Source: Mycobacterium syngnathidarum (GTDB lineage Bacteria > Actinomycetota > Actinomycetes > Mycobacteriales > Mycobacteriaceae). Taken from it: a DNA stretch of 56,645 nt. The notes under the pieces were generated by a model that saw only the letters and a list, made by a program, of their open reading frames with translations, was not told where the DNA came from and did not search any database. Both the position numbers and the translations under genes were made by a program. The DNA is taken from positions 1 to 56,645 of the forward strand of contig NZ_MLCL01000075.1 in NCBI RefSeq assembly GCF_001942625.1, written 5' to 3'. This document shows, piece by piece, positions 47,589 through 55,757 of the stretch (positions are counted from its first letter, which is position 1; the number at the start of each line of letters is the position of its first letter).

Positions 47589-47840
47589 ATGACCGTCACC
47601 GTGTACACCAAGCCCGCATGCGTGCAGTGCAACGCCACCTACAAGGCGTTGGAAAAGCAGGGCATCGAGTTCGAGAAGGTTGACATCACCCTCGACAGCG
47701 AGGCCCGTGACTACGTCATGGCGCTCGGCTACCTGCAGGCCCCGGTGGTGGTGGCCGGCAACGAGCACTGGTCGGGCTTCCGCCCGGATCGGATCAAGGC
47801 TCTCAGCAAAGATGCGACATTTGCATCAAATGCATCATAG
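47589..47840 (+). CDS. nrdH: NrdH glutaredoxin-like electron donor, 83 aa, with altered C-terminus
   Basis: A thioredoxin-fold redoxin with the CVQC active site (Cys11/Cys14) and the NrdH-specific YLQAPVVVAGNEHWSGFRPD segment. It reduces the class Ib ribonucleotide reductase NrdE. The core ends at RIKAL. The final residues SKDATFASNAS come from visibly AT-richer DNA, unlike the GC-rich body, and coincide with the left boundary of the inserted element. I infer that the native tail was displaced (see 53046-53105). The tail is outside the fold, so function should be retained. Confidence 0.95.
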   Translation: MTVTVYTKPACVQCNATYKALEKQGIEFEKVDITLDSEARDYVMALGYLQAPVVVAGNEHWSGFRPDRIKALSKDATFASNAS

Positions 47841-47880
47841 GTAGATCTTGACCAATGACTGTTCTAGCAGGTCAACAGCG

Positions 47881-47941
47881 GTTGCACCGCCAGGAGGGGG
47901 GTGTCTCCGCTGGTGAGACCCCCCGTCGGGCATGGTGCAAC
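47881..47941 (+). other. Nested stem-loop at the left end of the element
   Basis: The outer arms GTTGCACC (47881-47888) and GGTGCAAC (47934-47941) enclose a G/C-rich inner hairpin (47896-47907 with 47915-47924; six G-C pairs plus TCTC/GAGA). There is no U-tract. It could be a recombinase-binding or single-strand-folded recombination site, or an RNA structure limiting read-through into the element. Confidence 0.5.
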
Positions 47942-47956
47942 AATGTTGCATCTGTT

Positions 47957-47970
47957 ACAACAGGTGTTGT
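47957..47970. promoter_or_regulatory. Palindrome at the recombinase start, ACAACA-gg-TGTTGT
   Basis: A perfect 14-bp inverted repeat overlaps the proposed GTG start at 47969. It is a candidate operator for the element's own XRE-like protein (49090-49419). Confidence 0.45.
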
Positions 47971-49093
47971 GACTGTTGATGATCATGGCGCGGCGCGTGT
48001 TCTATCGGCGCCCAATGTCGTTCAGCTGGACCCCGAACAAGCAGTATTCGATGCGATGGTCGAGGGTTGGGAACGGCAGCAGCGCGCGCGGTTCCTTAAA
48101 GAGTCGACGATCTCGGCGCGCAGCCGCCTGATCCGTAGATTCGCCGAGTTCAGTGGCCAGTATCCGTGGCAGTGGACGCCGACCGAGGGCGAAGCATGGA
48201 TCAGCACTCTCCGCTCGGGGTCTTCACCGCTACGGCTATCTACGTTGCGGAGTTACGAGATCGAGGTACGCATGTTTTGCGAGTACCTCCGCGACGCTCG
48301 CTACGGCTGGGCGAACCAGTGCAGCGATCGATTCGGGCGTGTGCCCGAGATTGTGTTTCACGACGACAACTCGATCGTGCATGTCAGTGAGTACGAAGGT
48401 GATTCGTCTCGCCGGCCGCTGACCTACGACGAGGTCCAGGCGTTGTTCGACGCCGCCGATTCGCGCGTTGACAAGATCCGCGCGAATCGTCGCAAAGGCG
48501 CCTTGCCCGCGTTGCGAGACGCGGCCCTGTTGAAGTTCGTCTATGCCTTCGGTTTGCGTCGTCGAGAAGCGGCGATGGCTGACCTTGTTGATCTGCGTAG
48601 CAATCCGAAGTTCCCCGACTTCGGTCGCTACGGCGCGGTCTCGGTTCGACACGGCAAGGCCTCCCCTGGAGGACCGGCCAAGCGACGCACTATCCTTACA
48701 GTGCCCGAAATGAGTTGGGTTGTTGAGGTTCTCCACCACTACGTGGACGAGATTCGGCCGGCCCTGATTCGGAGCTCCCGCAGTTCGGCGTTGTGGCTGA
48801 CTGAGCGTGGTGGCCGCATCAGCACTCGGGTGGCTAACGATGCGTTCATTGCGGCCCGTACCGCGGCTGGACTCGACGATTCGCTCGATCTGCACTGCTT
48901 GCGGCACTCGTACGTGACCCACCTCGTCGAGTTCGACTATCCGGAACGCTTCATCCAGGAGCAGGTCGGTCACGCGTTTTCATCGACGACAGCGATCTAC
49001 GTCGGTGTCAGCAACGAGTACCGCAACCGTCTTCTCACCCGGTCGATGCATTCCCGCTACGGCGAGCAGTTCGGGCGGAGGCCATCGAAATGA
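47969..49093 (+). CDS. Tyrosine recombinase/integrase (catalytically intact), 374 aa
   Basis: An N-terminal core-binding (SAM-like) domain spans about residues 30-130 (STISARSRLIRRFAEFSGQY). The catalytic domain keeps all expected residues: Arg in AFGLRRREAAM, Lys in SVRHGKASPGGPAKR, His/Arg in HCLRHSYVTHL, His in QVGHAFSSTTAIY and the nucleophile Tyr at about 344. It cuts and rejoins DNA at the element's ends. GTG 47969 is preferred; longer in-frame readings from 47855 pass through the stem-loop. The stop overlaps the next gene's ATG (ATGA). Confidence 0.85.
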   Translation: MTVDDHGAARVLSAPNVVQLDPEQAVFDAMVEGWERQQRARFLKESTISARSRLIRRFAEFSGQYPWQWTPTEGEAWISTLRSGSSPLRLSTLRSYEIEVRMFCEYLRDARYGWANQCSDRFGRVPEIVFHDDNSIVHVSEYEGDSSRRPLTYDEVQALFDAADSRVDKIRANRRKGALPALRDAALLKFVYAFGLRRREAAMADLVDLRSNPKFPDFGRYGAVSVRHGKASPGGPAKRRTILTVPEMSWVVEVLHHYVDEIRPALIRSSRSSALWLTERGGRISTRVANDAFIAARTAAGLDDSLDLHCLRHSYVTHLVEFDYPERFIQEQVGHAFSSTTAIYVGVSNEYRNRLLTRSMHSRYGEQFGRRPSK

Positions 49094-49419
49094 AGCAGAT
49101 GGACTACGCCTGGCACCTGCGAACGAAGATGGCCGAACGCGGGATGTTCTCGACTACTGATTTGCAGCCGCATCTGGCTGATCGTGGTGTGTCCCTGTCG
49201 CGAGAGCAGACGTATCGACTGGTCACCGGCCAGCCGCAACGGTTGAGCATGGACTTTCTTGTCGCGCTGTGCGACATCTTGGACTGCACACCGAACGATC
49301 TGATCGAGCCGAAGATTACCGAGGTCACGGCGCGTAAAGCCGTCGGACAGCAGGACGCAAGCGTCACTGCGATCAAACCGCGTCGCACGACGATTCGCCG
49401 ACCAGGAGGTGCGTCATGA
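49090..49419 (+). CDS. XRE/Cro-like helix-turn-helix protein, 109 aa
   Basis: A Cro/C1-type HTH of the HTH_26 sort: DLQPHLADRGVSLSREQTYR, then LVTGQPQRLSMDFLVALCDI and LDCTPNDLIEP, which is the usual end of this fold. A basic tail (KPRRTTIRRPGG) follows. It lies between the two recombinase genes with ATGA overlaps on both sides, so it is made in fixed ratio to them. Its likely roles are directionality/accessory factor for recombination or repressor of the element. The palindrome 47957-47970 is a candidate target. Confidence 0.82.
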   Translation: MKQMDYAWHLRTKMAERGMFSTTDLQPHLADRGVSLSREQTYRLVTGQPQRLSMDFLVALCDILDCTPNDLIEPKITEVTARKAVGQQDASVTAIKPRRTTIRRPGGAS

Positions 49420-51335
49420 GTGTCGCCGCGCCTCCTAAGCACACCTGCGTTCGCTGCGGTCGCCTCGCTGAGCGCGCTGCACGCACTGCTGATGGTGGAA
49501 TCTGCCGCCGCTGCTACCGCAACGATCCTGCCCGCATGGAACAGTGCTCGACATGTGGCCGCTCGAAAGTGCCGTCGGCGCGAACAAGTGACGGAAAAGC
49601 GTTGTGCAGCAACTGCGCCCGGCCTAAGCATGTCTGCTCGGGATGCGGCCGGCTTGAGCACGCCAAGTCAATGACAACTGCCGGTCCGCTATGCCAGCGT
49701 TGCTACAAAGCGCCGCTGCGAGCTTGCGGTAAATGCGGCGAGATTCGGCCAGTCGCAGTGCGCGTTCAGCAAGGCGTCTCCGATCTCTGCCATCGCTGCG
49801 CGCACACTCCTGAAGCCCAGTGCGGAATCTGCGCAAAAACACGTCCAGTGCATACGCATTGGCCACTCGGCGCCGTCTGCGTTTCTTGCTACAAGCGATC
49901 AACGAAACAGCCGGCCTCTTGCTCGAGCTGCGGAGCGGTGAAGGTTCTCATCGGCCGCACAACAGCTGGTGAGCTCGCATGCGGTCCATGCGTCGGAAGT
50001 TCCACCGACTACGTGTGCTCGACCTGCGGTCACGCAGGCCCCCAGCATTTCGAGGCCACCTGCCTGGGCTGCTCGATTCGGCGACTGACCAGTGAGCTGC
50101 TGACCTCAGATAACGGCGTAATTGCCGATGGTCTCGACCGGTTGCCCGACGTCCTCGTACAGCGTGGCCGCCCTGAGTCCACGATGCGCTGGCTGATCAA
50201 GCCCCGCACACAATCCGCGCTGCGTATCCTCGCCGAGGCAGAAGGGTCGATCACCCACGAAACAGTCGACGCTTGCCCGACCGGTCAAGCTCGTCACTTC
50301 CTGCGCGCAATGCTGGTCGATGCACAGGTTCTGCCGCGCCGCGACGAACCTATCGACCGGCTCGAAACGTGGATCGAAGAATTCACTGCGGATCTGCCAG
50401 CGCGGCACGCTGCACTGCTCGAACCGTACGCACGGTGGGGCATCCTGCGCATTGCCCGCCGTCGCGCTGCACGTCGTGGATTTAGCTCCGCTGCCGCCGA
50501 CTCAGGACGTGAACGAATCCGCCTGGCACTCAGATTCATCGAGCACGTCGAATCAACTGGACGTCAGATCAACGACCTCACCCAGTCGATCCTCGACGAT
50601 TGGACGGCCGGCAACCGCGATCGCAGCCGCCGGATCGCTGGGTTTGTCACCTGGCTCAACAAGCGAGGCATCGTCAGCGACGTTGCGGTCCCACGCTTCC
50701 GTAGCTCGCAACCGTGCGAAATCAGCGATGAAAACGACCACATTCGACGACTCAACAACTTGCTTGACGAGAACAGCCGGATCGATCTGCCAATCCGGGT
50801 AGCCGGCCTGCTGGTGCTGCTCTACGGAGCTCGCATCTCGCAAATACGATCGCTCACCACCGCGGACGTTGCGGTCACGCCGCAACGAACAAGCATCGCG
50901 CTGGCCGAGCATCCAATCGATTTGCCCGAACCTGTTGCAACGCTTGTCGAGCGGCTCGCACAGCAAGCGGCTGATAACCCCCGCGCGCAAACCCCGGACA
51001 GCGACGCTCATTTCTTGTTCCCCGGTGCCCGGCCACACGAGCCGATTCATCCGAGAACGCTCGGATTGAAACTCGCCGAAGTCGAGGTTCCGCCTCGACT
51101 CAGCCGCAACTACGCCATGGTCGCCCTCACCAACGACCTGCCCGCCGCCGTCGTCGCTGCTCAACTCGGCCTTGACGCCTCGACCACGAATCTATGGGCC
51201 AAGTTCGGTCAGCGCGACAGAGCCGAGTACTTGCTCGCGCGACGCGAAACGCGAACTACAGCCGAACATTCGAGTCGTAAAGACGAAGTTGCGGTACGCA
51301 ATCAAACGCAAGCGAAAGTGGGTGCTGCTCGATGA
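49416..51335 (+). CDS. Seven-zinc-ribbon protein fused to a degenerate tyrosine recombinase, 639 aa
   Basis: Residues 11-219 hold 14 CxxC pairs, that is seven tandem CxxC-x(14-18)-CxxC ribbons, an unusual array. A helical linker follows, then a core-binding-like domain (about 365-435: IRLALRFIEHVESTGRQIND) and a recombinase-like domain. The latter keeps the first Arg (YGARISQIRSL), but the HxxR box reads RLSRNYA, the later His is Leu (QLGLDAS) and the nucleophile Tyr is Trp (TTNLWAKF). It is therefore probably not a catalyst but a DNA-binding partner of the intact recombinase, comparable in size and place to TnpB of Tn554. ATGA overlaps join it to both neighbours. Confidence 0.8.
   Translation: MSVAAPPKHTCVRCGRLAERAARTADGGICRRCYRNDPARMEQCSTCGRSKVPSARTSDGKALCSNCARPKHVCSGCGRLEHAKSMTTAGPLCQRCYKAPLRACGKCGEIRPVAVRVQQGVSDLCHRCAHTPEAQCGICAKTRPVHTHWPLGAVCVSCYKRSTKQPASCSSCGAVKVLIGRTTAGELACGPCVGSSTDYVCSTCGHAGPQHFEATCLGCSIRRLTSELLTSDNGVIADGLDRLPDVLVQRGRPESTMRWLIKPRTQSALRILAEAEGSITHETVDACPTGQARHFLRAMLVDAQVLPRRDEPIDRLETWIEEFTADLPARHAALLEPYARWGILRIARRRAARRGFSSAAADSGRERIRLALRFIEHVESTGRQINDLTQSILDDWTAGNRDRSRRIAGFVTWLNKRGIVSDVAVPRFRSSQPCEISDENDHIRRLNNLLDENSRIDLPIRVAGLLVLLYGARISQIRSLTTADVAVTPQRTSIALAEHPIDLPEPVATLVERLAQQAADNPRAQTPDSDAHFLFPGARPHEPIHPRTLGLKLAEVEVPPRLSRNYAMVALTNDLPAAVVAAQLGLDASTTNLWAKFGQRDRAEYLLARRETRTTAEHSSRKDEVAVRNQTQAKVGAAR
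51231..51260 (+). repeat. 30-nt direct repeat, copy 1 (recombinase tail)
   Basis: The sequence encoding LLARRETRT near the end of the zinc-ribbon recombinase is repeated, 25 of 30 bases identical and in the same codon phase, at 52281-52310. The two copies bracket the TIR gene. Confidence 0.65.
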
Positions 51336-52258
51336 GTGCGGATCAGTACCGTCGCGAGGTTGAAGCAAAAGGCAGGAAACGGCGTGAAGCCGAGGCCAAG
51401 GCCGGCGAATACCGGATCAAGGAATCGAAGAAGCGAACCGAGGCCGCCAAGGCCCGCCAGGCAGCCGCGAAGACATCCAACGAGGGTTCCATTCGTAGTC
51501 GACTGCGCGAGGCGGAACGACGCGAGCAAGAAGCGGCCACGGCTGGAAATGAAGCCAACCGATGGCAAGTGAAGGCAGCCGGATACGCACGCGATGAGGC
51601 CTCGGCAGCCGAGAAACTCTCGAAAGCGTTAGTCGCCGACGAGAAAAAGCGCGAGCGGGATGCACAACGTGCCGCGCGTGACGAGAAAGCGAAGCTCTCA
51701 CAGCTAGAGACCCGCGTCGCAGACGTGAGCGCCGCCGTCGACCGCGTAGTGCGAGATCCAGCACACGCTGTTGAGGTTCGTGTTCCGATCGAGCCAGCAG
51801 ACGATGTCTTGGGCGGCCAAACATGGGATGTGTTCCTATCGCATGCCAGCGAAGACAAAGCTGACGTAGCAATTCCATTGCGAGATGCGCTGGTGGCACT
51901 CGGCGTTGCGGTTTGGCTCGACAAAACCGAAATGCGGATCGGGCACAGCCTGCGTCGGAAAATCGACGACGGAATCCGTTCGAGCCGGTTCGCCATTGTC
52001 GTGCTTTCGCAAGCCTTCTTCAAGAAGGGCTGGACGAACCACGAGCTCGACGGTCTTGTGACAAAAAGTGTGACCGGAGACCGTCAGTCAATACTGCCGA
52101 TCTGGCATGGCGTTAGTCACGCTGACGTCCGCCAGTTCAGCCCTACGCTTGCCGACAAAGTGGCGCTGAGCACCATAGATCACGAGATCCAAGCGATCGC
52201 CGAACAGATAGCAGACGTCGTTCTGTCGGCTAAAACAAGCCAGCAGCGAGCGAGCTAG
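51332..52258 (+). CDS. Coiled-coil TIR-domain protein, candidate antiphage effector/sensor, 308 aa
   Basis: Residues 1-140 are almost entirely charged and Ala-rich, a long predicted coiled coil (RREAEAKAGEY, KKRTEAAKARQAAA). Residues about 163-300 form a TIR domain: WDVFLSHASEDK (box 1), LGVAVWLDKTEMRIG, SRFAIVVLSQAFFKKGW and the candidate catalytic Glu in WTNHELDGL (E238). Bacterial TIR domains of this kind cleave NAD or make cyclic-ADP-ribose signals in defence systems such as Thoeris. ATG 51332 overlaps the recombinase stop. No membrane segment is seen. Its role as cargo defence gene is inferred from domain and context. Confidence 0.85.
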   Translation: MSADQYRREVEAKGRKRREAEAKAGEYRIKESKKRTEAAKARQAAAKTSNEGSIRSRLREAERREQEAATAGNEANRWQVKAAGYARDEASAAEKLSKALVADEKKRERDAQRAARDEKAKLSQLETRVADVSAAVDRVVRDPAHAVEVRVPIEPADDVLGGQTWDVFLSHASEDKADVAIPLRDALVALGVAVWLDKTEMRIGHSLRRKIDDGIRSSRFAIVVLSQAFFKKGWTNHELDGLVTKSVTGDRQSILPIWHGVSHADVRQFSPTLADKVALSTIDHEIQAIAEQIADVVLSAKTSQQRAS

Positions 52259-52265
52259 GACTGCC

Positions 52266-52349
52266 ATGAACAGCAACGAATCGCTCGCGCGACACGAATC
52301 GCGAACAACGACAACCTCTTCCCTTATGGAGGTCCACCGAGATGGCTAA
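52266..52349 (+). CDS. 27-codon ORF resembling the recombinase C-terminal tail
   Basis: ATG 52266 to TAA 52349 encodes NESLARHESRTTTTSS, like the recombinase tail YLLARRETRTTAEHSS, in the same frame as repeat copy 2. It overlaps the next gene's ATG (52342) and could couple its translation, or be only a duplicated remnant. Confidence 0.4.
   Translation: MNSNESLARHESRTTTTSSLMEVHRDG
52281..52310 (+). repeat. 30-nt direct repeat, copy 2
   Basis: 25 of 30 bases match 51231-51260. It lies just after the TIR gene and before the 221-residue gene, suggesting that the TIR gene was added to the element with duplication of the recombinase gene's 3' end. Confidence 0.65.
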
Positions 52350-53007
52350 CCCGGCACAGCTGCTACACACCCGATTCATGTCGTGGCGCGGTCCTTCAAA
52401 CACTAACGCTGCCTCCGCTCGCGGACTCAACGGAGACAACTGGGAACACCACACGCAGGCAATACGCCATCTCCAAGAGATTGAAGAGCTGGTTAGCCTG
52501 CTCGAAAACCGCGGCCGCAATATGCGCGTCGTTCGGGAGACAATTCCGTCCTGGTATCAGATCGTATTTGCTTTCAAGTCGGGCTGGGAAGGCCAGAGCA
52601 CTGCGCGGATTGACCAGCAGAGTCTGAACACGTTAGAAATGCTCGCTGAGCGCTTGGAAGACGTTGTTCCCCCGGTTGAAGACGGTGGCCTCGCTGCAAT
52701 CACCGAATACCTTGACGGTGTCTGCACCATTCTGGAAGACGACGCGTCGATCCCGCTTGACCTACGCGCCCATATCAACGAGGTGATTGGCCACGTTCGC
52801 TCGTGCGTTGACCACTACTCAGAAGTTGGCGACTTCAGCCTCCAAGATGCACTCGAACGCCTTGCCGGAGCCGTCGTTCGCGGCGCGGCCAACAGCGCCA
52901 ACCCGAGTAGATGGAAGACGTTCGTGACGAACTTCGTCTGGCCGTTCGGCGTCAACATGGTGGCCGCCCTGCCGCAAGCAGGACTAGTGGCACTCGTCGC
53001 AAGCTGA
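52342..53007 (+). CDS. Unknown 221-aa protein with hydrophobic C-terminus, partner of the TIR gene
   Basis: No family is recognised. The protein is mostly helical in pattern (HHTQAIRHLQEIEELVSLLE, LNTLEMLAERLEDVV, AHINEVIGHVRSCVD). The final 30 residues (WKTFVTNFVWPFGVNMVAAL and on to LVALVAS) are hydrophobic and could insert in a membrane. An N-terminal regulatory part plus a C-terminal membrane segment is a layout seen in abortive-infection effectors. ATG 52342 has GGAGG at a good distance. Being downstream of the TIR gene in the same unit, it is a candidate second component, for example sensor or pore. This is speculation from context. Confidence 0.7.
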   Translation: MANPAQLLHTRFMSWRGPSNTNAASARGLNGDNWEHHTQAIRHLQEIEELVSLLENRGRNMRVVRETIPSWYQIVFAFKSGWEGQSTARIDQQSLNTLEMLAERLEDVVPPVEDGGLAAITEYLDGVCTILEDDASIPLDLRAHINEVIGHVRSCVDHYSEVGDFSLQDALERLAGAVVRGAANSANPSRWKTFVTNFVWPFGVNMVAALPQAGLVALVAS

Positions 53008-53045
53008 TTTAGAAGATGTCCACAACCAAAGGAGAGATGAGATCA

Positions 53046-53105
53046 ATGAATACCGCATCACTCAATATCAACCGTCCACCAGTCACCGTCGCGGCCAGCG
53101 CGTAA
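53046..53105 (+). pseudogene. Probable displaced 3' end of nrdH
   Basis: The open frame from ATG 53046 ends PPVTVAASA and a TAA at 53103. The last eight or so codons (GTC ACC GTC GCG GCC AGC GCG) are GC-rich like the host, and Ala-rich tails are usual in mycobacterial NrdH. I infer that these codons once ended nrdH and were cut off by the element. A chance or regulatory short ORF before nrdI cannot be excluded. Confidence 0.4.
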
Positions 53106-53144
53106 CGAAAGGTCAATCAACCCGGGGGAAGGACGGAGAACACG

Positions 53145-53597
53145 ATGAGCCATCTCGTCTACTTCTCCAGTGTCTCGGAGAACACCCACCGCTTCGTCGA
53201 GAAGCTGCAGTGGCCTGAAGACCGCGTCACCCGGATCCCGCTGCACGGCCGCATCGAGGTGAACGAGCCCTACGTTCTGATCCTTCCCACCTACGGCGGC
53301 GGCCGTGCCACCCCCGACATCAACAACGGTGGCTATGTGCCCAAGCAGGTCATCGCCTTTTTGAACAATGAACACAATCGGTCGTTGATCCGCGGCGTCA
53401 TCGCCGCGGGCAACAACAACTTCGGTGCGGAGTTCGCGTACGCGGGCAATGTGGTCTCGCGCAAATGCGGCGTGCCGTACCTGTACCGCTTCGAACTCAT
53501 GGGAACCCCGGACGACGTCGAAGCTGTTCGTGCGGGGTTGAAAGACTTTTGGAAGGACCAGACGTGCCACCAACCGTCACAGCTGCAGAGCCTGTAA
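53145..53597 (+). CDS. nrdI: NrdI flavodoxin-like protein, 150 aa
   Basis: A flavodoxin-like fold with the FMN loop [27 protein letters not shown] and [20 protein letters not shown], all hallmark NrdI segments. It supplies oxidant to assemble the dimanganese-tyrosyl radical cofactor of the small subunit NrdF, which is not in this window. ATG 53145 follows GGAG. The end overlaps the nrdE start by 34 bp. Its normal neighbour nrdH is now 5.3 kb upstream, so nrdIE expression must pass through, or start within, the inserted element. Confidence 0.95.
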   Translation: MSHLVYFSSVSENTHRFVEKLQWPEDRVTRIPLHGRIEVNEPYVLILPTYGGGRATPDINNGGYVPKQVIAFLNNEHNRSLIRGVIAAGNNNFGAEFAYAGNVVSRKCGVPYLYRFELMGTPDDVEAVRAGLKDFWKDQTCHQPSQLQSL

Positions 53598-55732
53598 CCA
53601 CTCCTGGGCACACCCTGCCCGGAGAGACCGATTACCACGCGCTCAACGCGATGCTGAATCTGTACGACGCCGACGGCAAGATTCAGTTCGACAAGGATGT
53701 GCGGGCCGCGCGGGAGTACTTCCTGCAGCACGTCAACCAGAACACGGTGTTCTTCCACAGTCAGGACGAGAAGCTCGATTATCTGATCGAGAAGGAGTAC
53801 TACGAGCGCGAGGTGCTCGACCAGTACAGCCGCAACTTCGTCAAGAGCCTGCTGGACCGGGCATACGCCAAGAAGTTCCGGTTCCCGACCTTCCTGGGCG
53901 CGTTCAAGTACTACACCTCTTACACGCTCAAGACTTTCGACGGAAAGCGCTACCTGGAGCGCTTCGAGGATCGCGTCGTGATGGTGGCGCTCACCCTGGC
54001 CGCCGGTGACACCGTGCTGGCCGAGCAACTCGTCGACGAGATCATCGACGGCCGGTTCCAGCCGGCCACCCCGACCTTCCTCAACTCGGGTAAGAAGCAG
54101 CGCGGCGAGCCGGTGTCCTGCTTCCTGCTGCGCATCGAGGACAACATGGAGTCCATCGGGCGCTCGATCAACTCGGCCCTGCAGCTGTCCAAGCGCGGTG
54201 GTGGAGTCGCCTTGCTGCTGACCAACATTCGTGAGCACGGCGCGCCGATCAAGAACATCGAGAACCAGAGCTCCGGAGTCATCCCGATCATGAAGCTGCT
54301 GGAGGATTCGTTCTCCTACGCCAACCAGCTCGGGGCGCGCCAGGGAGCCGGCGCGGTGTACCTGCACGCGCACCACCCCGACATCTACCGGTTCCTCGAC
54401 ACCAAACGCGAGAACGCCGACGAGAAGATCCGGATCAAGACGCTCTCACTGGGTGTCGTCATCCCCGACATCACCTTCGAGCTGGCCAAGAAGAACGAGG
54501 ACATGTACCTGTTCTCGCCGTACGACGTCGAGAAGGTCTACGGCATCCCGTTCGCCGACATCTCGGTGACCGAGAAGTACTACGAGATGGTCGACGACGC
54601 GCGGATCCGCAAGACCAAGATCAAGGCCCGCGAGTTCTTCCAGACGCTGGCCGAGCTGCAGTTCGAGTCGGGCTACCCGTACATCATGTACGAGGACACC
54701 GTGAACCGGGCGAACCCCATCGCCGGCAAGATCACCCACTCCAACCTGTGCTCGGAGATCCTCCAGGTCTCCACCGCCTCGGAGTTCAACGACGATCTGT
54801 CCTACTCCAAGGTGGGCAAGGACATCTCGTGCAACCTGGGGTCGATGAACGTTGCGAAGACGATGGATTCGCCGGACTTCGCGCAGTCCATCGAGGTGGC
54901 CATCCGGGCGCTGACCGCGGTGAGCGATCAGACCCACATCTGGTCGGTTCCGTCGATCGAGCAGGGCAACAACAGCTCCCACGCGATCGGTCTGGGGCAG
55001 ATGAACCTGCACGGGTACCTGGCCCGCGAGCGGATCCACTATGGCTCCGAAGAGGGCATCGACTTCACCAACATCTACTTCTACACCGTGCTGTTCCACG
55101 CCCTGCGGGCCTCGAATCTCATTGCGATCGAACGGGGTATGAGCTTCGGCGGATTCGAGGAATCGAAGTATGCGTCGGGGGAGTTCTTCGACAAATACAC
55201 CGAGCAGGCGTGGGAGCCGGTGACCGACAAGGTCCGGCAGATCTTCGCCGACGCCGAGATTCACATCCCGACCCAGGACGACTGGAAGCAGTTGAAGGAG
55301 TCGGTGCAGAAGCACGGCATCTACAACCAGAACCTGCAGGCCGTCCCGCCGACGGGCTCGATCTCCTACATCAACCATTCGACGTCGTCGATCCACCCGG
55401 TGGCGAGCAAGATCGAGATCCGCAAGGAAGGCAAGATCGGCCGCGTTTACTACCCGGCGCCGTACCTGACCAACGACAACCTGGAGTACTACCAGGACGC
55501 GTATGAGATCGGATACGAGAAGATCATCGACACCTACGCCGCGGCGACCCAGCACGTGGATCAGGGGCTGAGCCTGACGCTGTTCTTCAAGGACACCGCC
55601 AACACCCGCGACGTCAACAAGGCGCAGATCTACGCCTGGCGCAAGGGGATCAAGACGCTGTACTACATCCGGTTGCGGCAGATGGCCCTGGAAGGCACGG
55701 CCGTGGAGGGTTGCGTCAGTTGCGCGCTGTGA
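53564..55732 (+). CDS. nrdE: Class Ib ribonucleoside-diphosphate reductase alpha subunit, 722 aa
   Basis: A large subunit with the NrdE core: [20 protein letters not shown] (first active-site Cys), SNLCSEILQ (radical Cys), [20 protein letters not shown] (phosphate-binding) and the C-terminal redox tail EGCVSCAL (CxxC-type pair for NrdH). It reduces ribonucleoside diphosphates. The start is GTG 53564, inside the nrdI 3' end, behind GGAAGG. No intein interrupts it, although RNR genes often carry them. A GIY-YIG endonuclease gene follows 25 bp later. Confidence 0.96.
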   Translation: MPPTVTAAEPVTTPGHTLPGETDYHALNAMLNLYDADGKIQFDKDVRAAREYFLQHVNQNTVFFHSQDEKLDYLIEKEYYEREVLDQYSRNFVKSLLDRAYAKKFRFPTFLGAFKYYTSYTLKTFDGKRYLERFEDRVVMVALTLAAGDTVLAEQLVDEIIDGRFQPATPTFLNSGKKQRGEPVSCFLLRIEDNMESIGRSINSALQLSKRGGGVALLLTNIREHGAPIKNIENQSSGVIPIMKLLEDSFSYANQLGARQGAGAVYLHAHHPDIYRFLDTKRENADEKIRIKTLSLGVVIPDITFELAKKNEDMYLFSPYDVEKVYGIPFADISVTEKYYEMVDDARIRKTKIKAREFFQTLAELQFESGYPYIMYEDTVNRANPIAGKITHSNLCSEILQVSTASEFNDDLSYSKVGKDISCNLGSMNVAKTMDSPDFAQSIEVAIRALTAVSDQTHIWSVPSIEQGNNSSHAIGLGQMNLHGYLARERIHYGSEEGIDFTNIYFYTVLFHALRASNLIAIERGMSFGGFEESKYASGEFFDKYTEQAWEPVTDKVRQIFADAEIHIPTQDDWKQLKESVQKHGIYNQNLQAVPPTGSISYINHSTSSIHPVASKIEIRKEGKIGRVYYPAPYLTNDNLEYYQDAYEIGYEKIIDTYAAATQHVDQGLSLTLFFKDTANTRDVNKAQIYAWRKGIKTLYYIRLRQMALEGTAVEGCVSCAL

Positions 55733-55757
55733 TGATTGTTCGCTGACAACGGGTTTC

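Larger units (their letters stand above)
47811..53059 (+). mobile_element. Tyrosine-recombinase-trio element carrying a TIR cargo, inserted between nrdH and nrdI
   Basis: In mycobacteria nrdH is normally followed closely by nrdI. Here about 5.2 kb separates them, encoding an intact tyrosine recombinase, an XRE-like protein, a zinc-ribbon/degenerate recombinase, a TIR protein and a further protein, all in the operon's direction. Base and codon use look more AT-rich than the flanks. Limits are tentative: GATGCGACATT (47811-47821) is an imperfect inverted match (9 of 11) to AATACCGCATC (53049-53059). No phage structural, replication or conjugation genes are present. The A-small-B layout recalls Tn554-like/recombinase-in-trio elements. 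Confidence 0.75.

Noticed and set aside
47811..53059. Prophage or integrative conjugative element
   Set aside because: No capsid, portal, terminase, lysis, relaxase, type IV secretion or replication genes are present. The size and gene set fit a small recombinase transposon.
53564..55732. Intein in nrdE, since RNR genes often carry them and a homing endonuclease follows
   Set aside because: The reading frame has normal length (722 aa) and continuous NrdE motifs, with no splice-junction or Hint-domain blocks.
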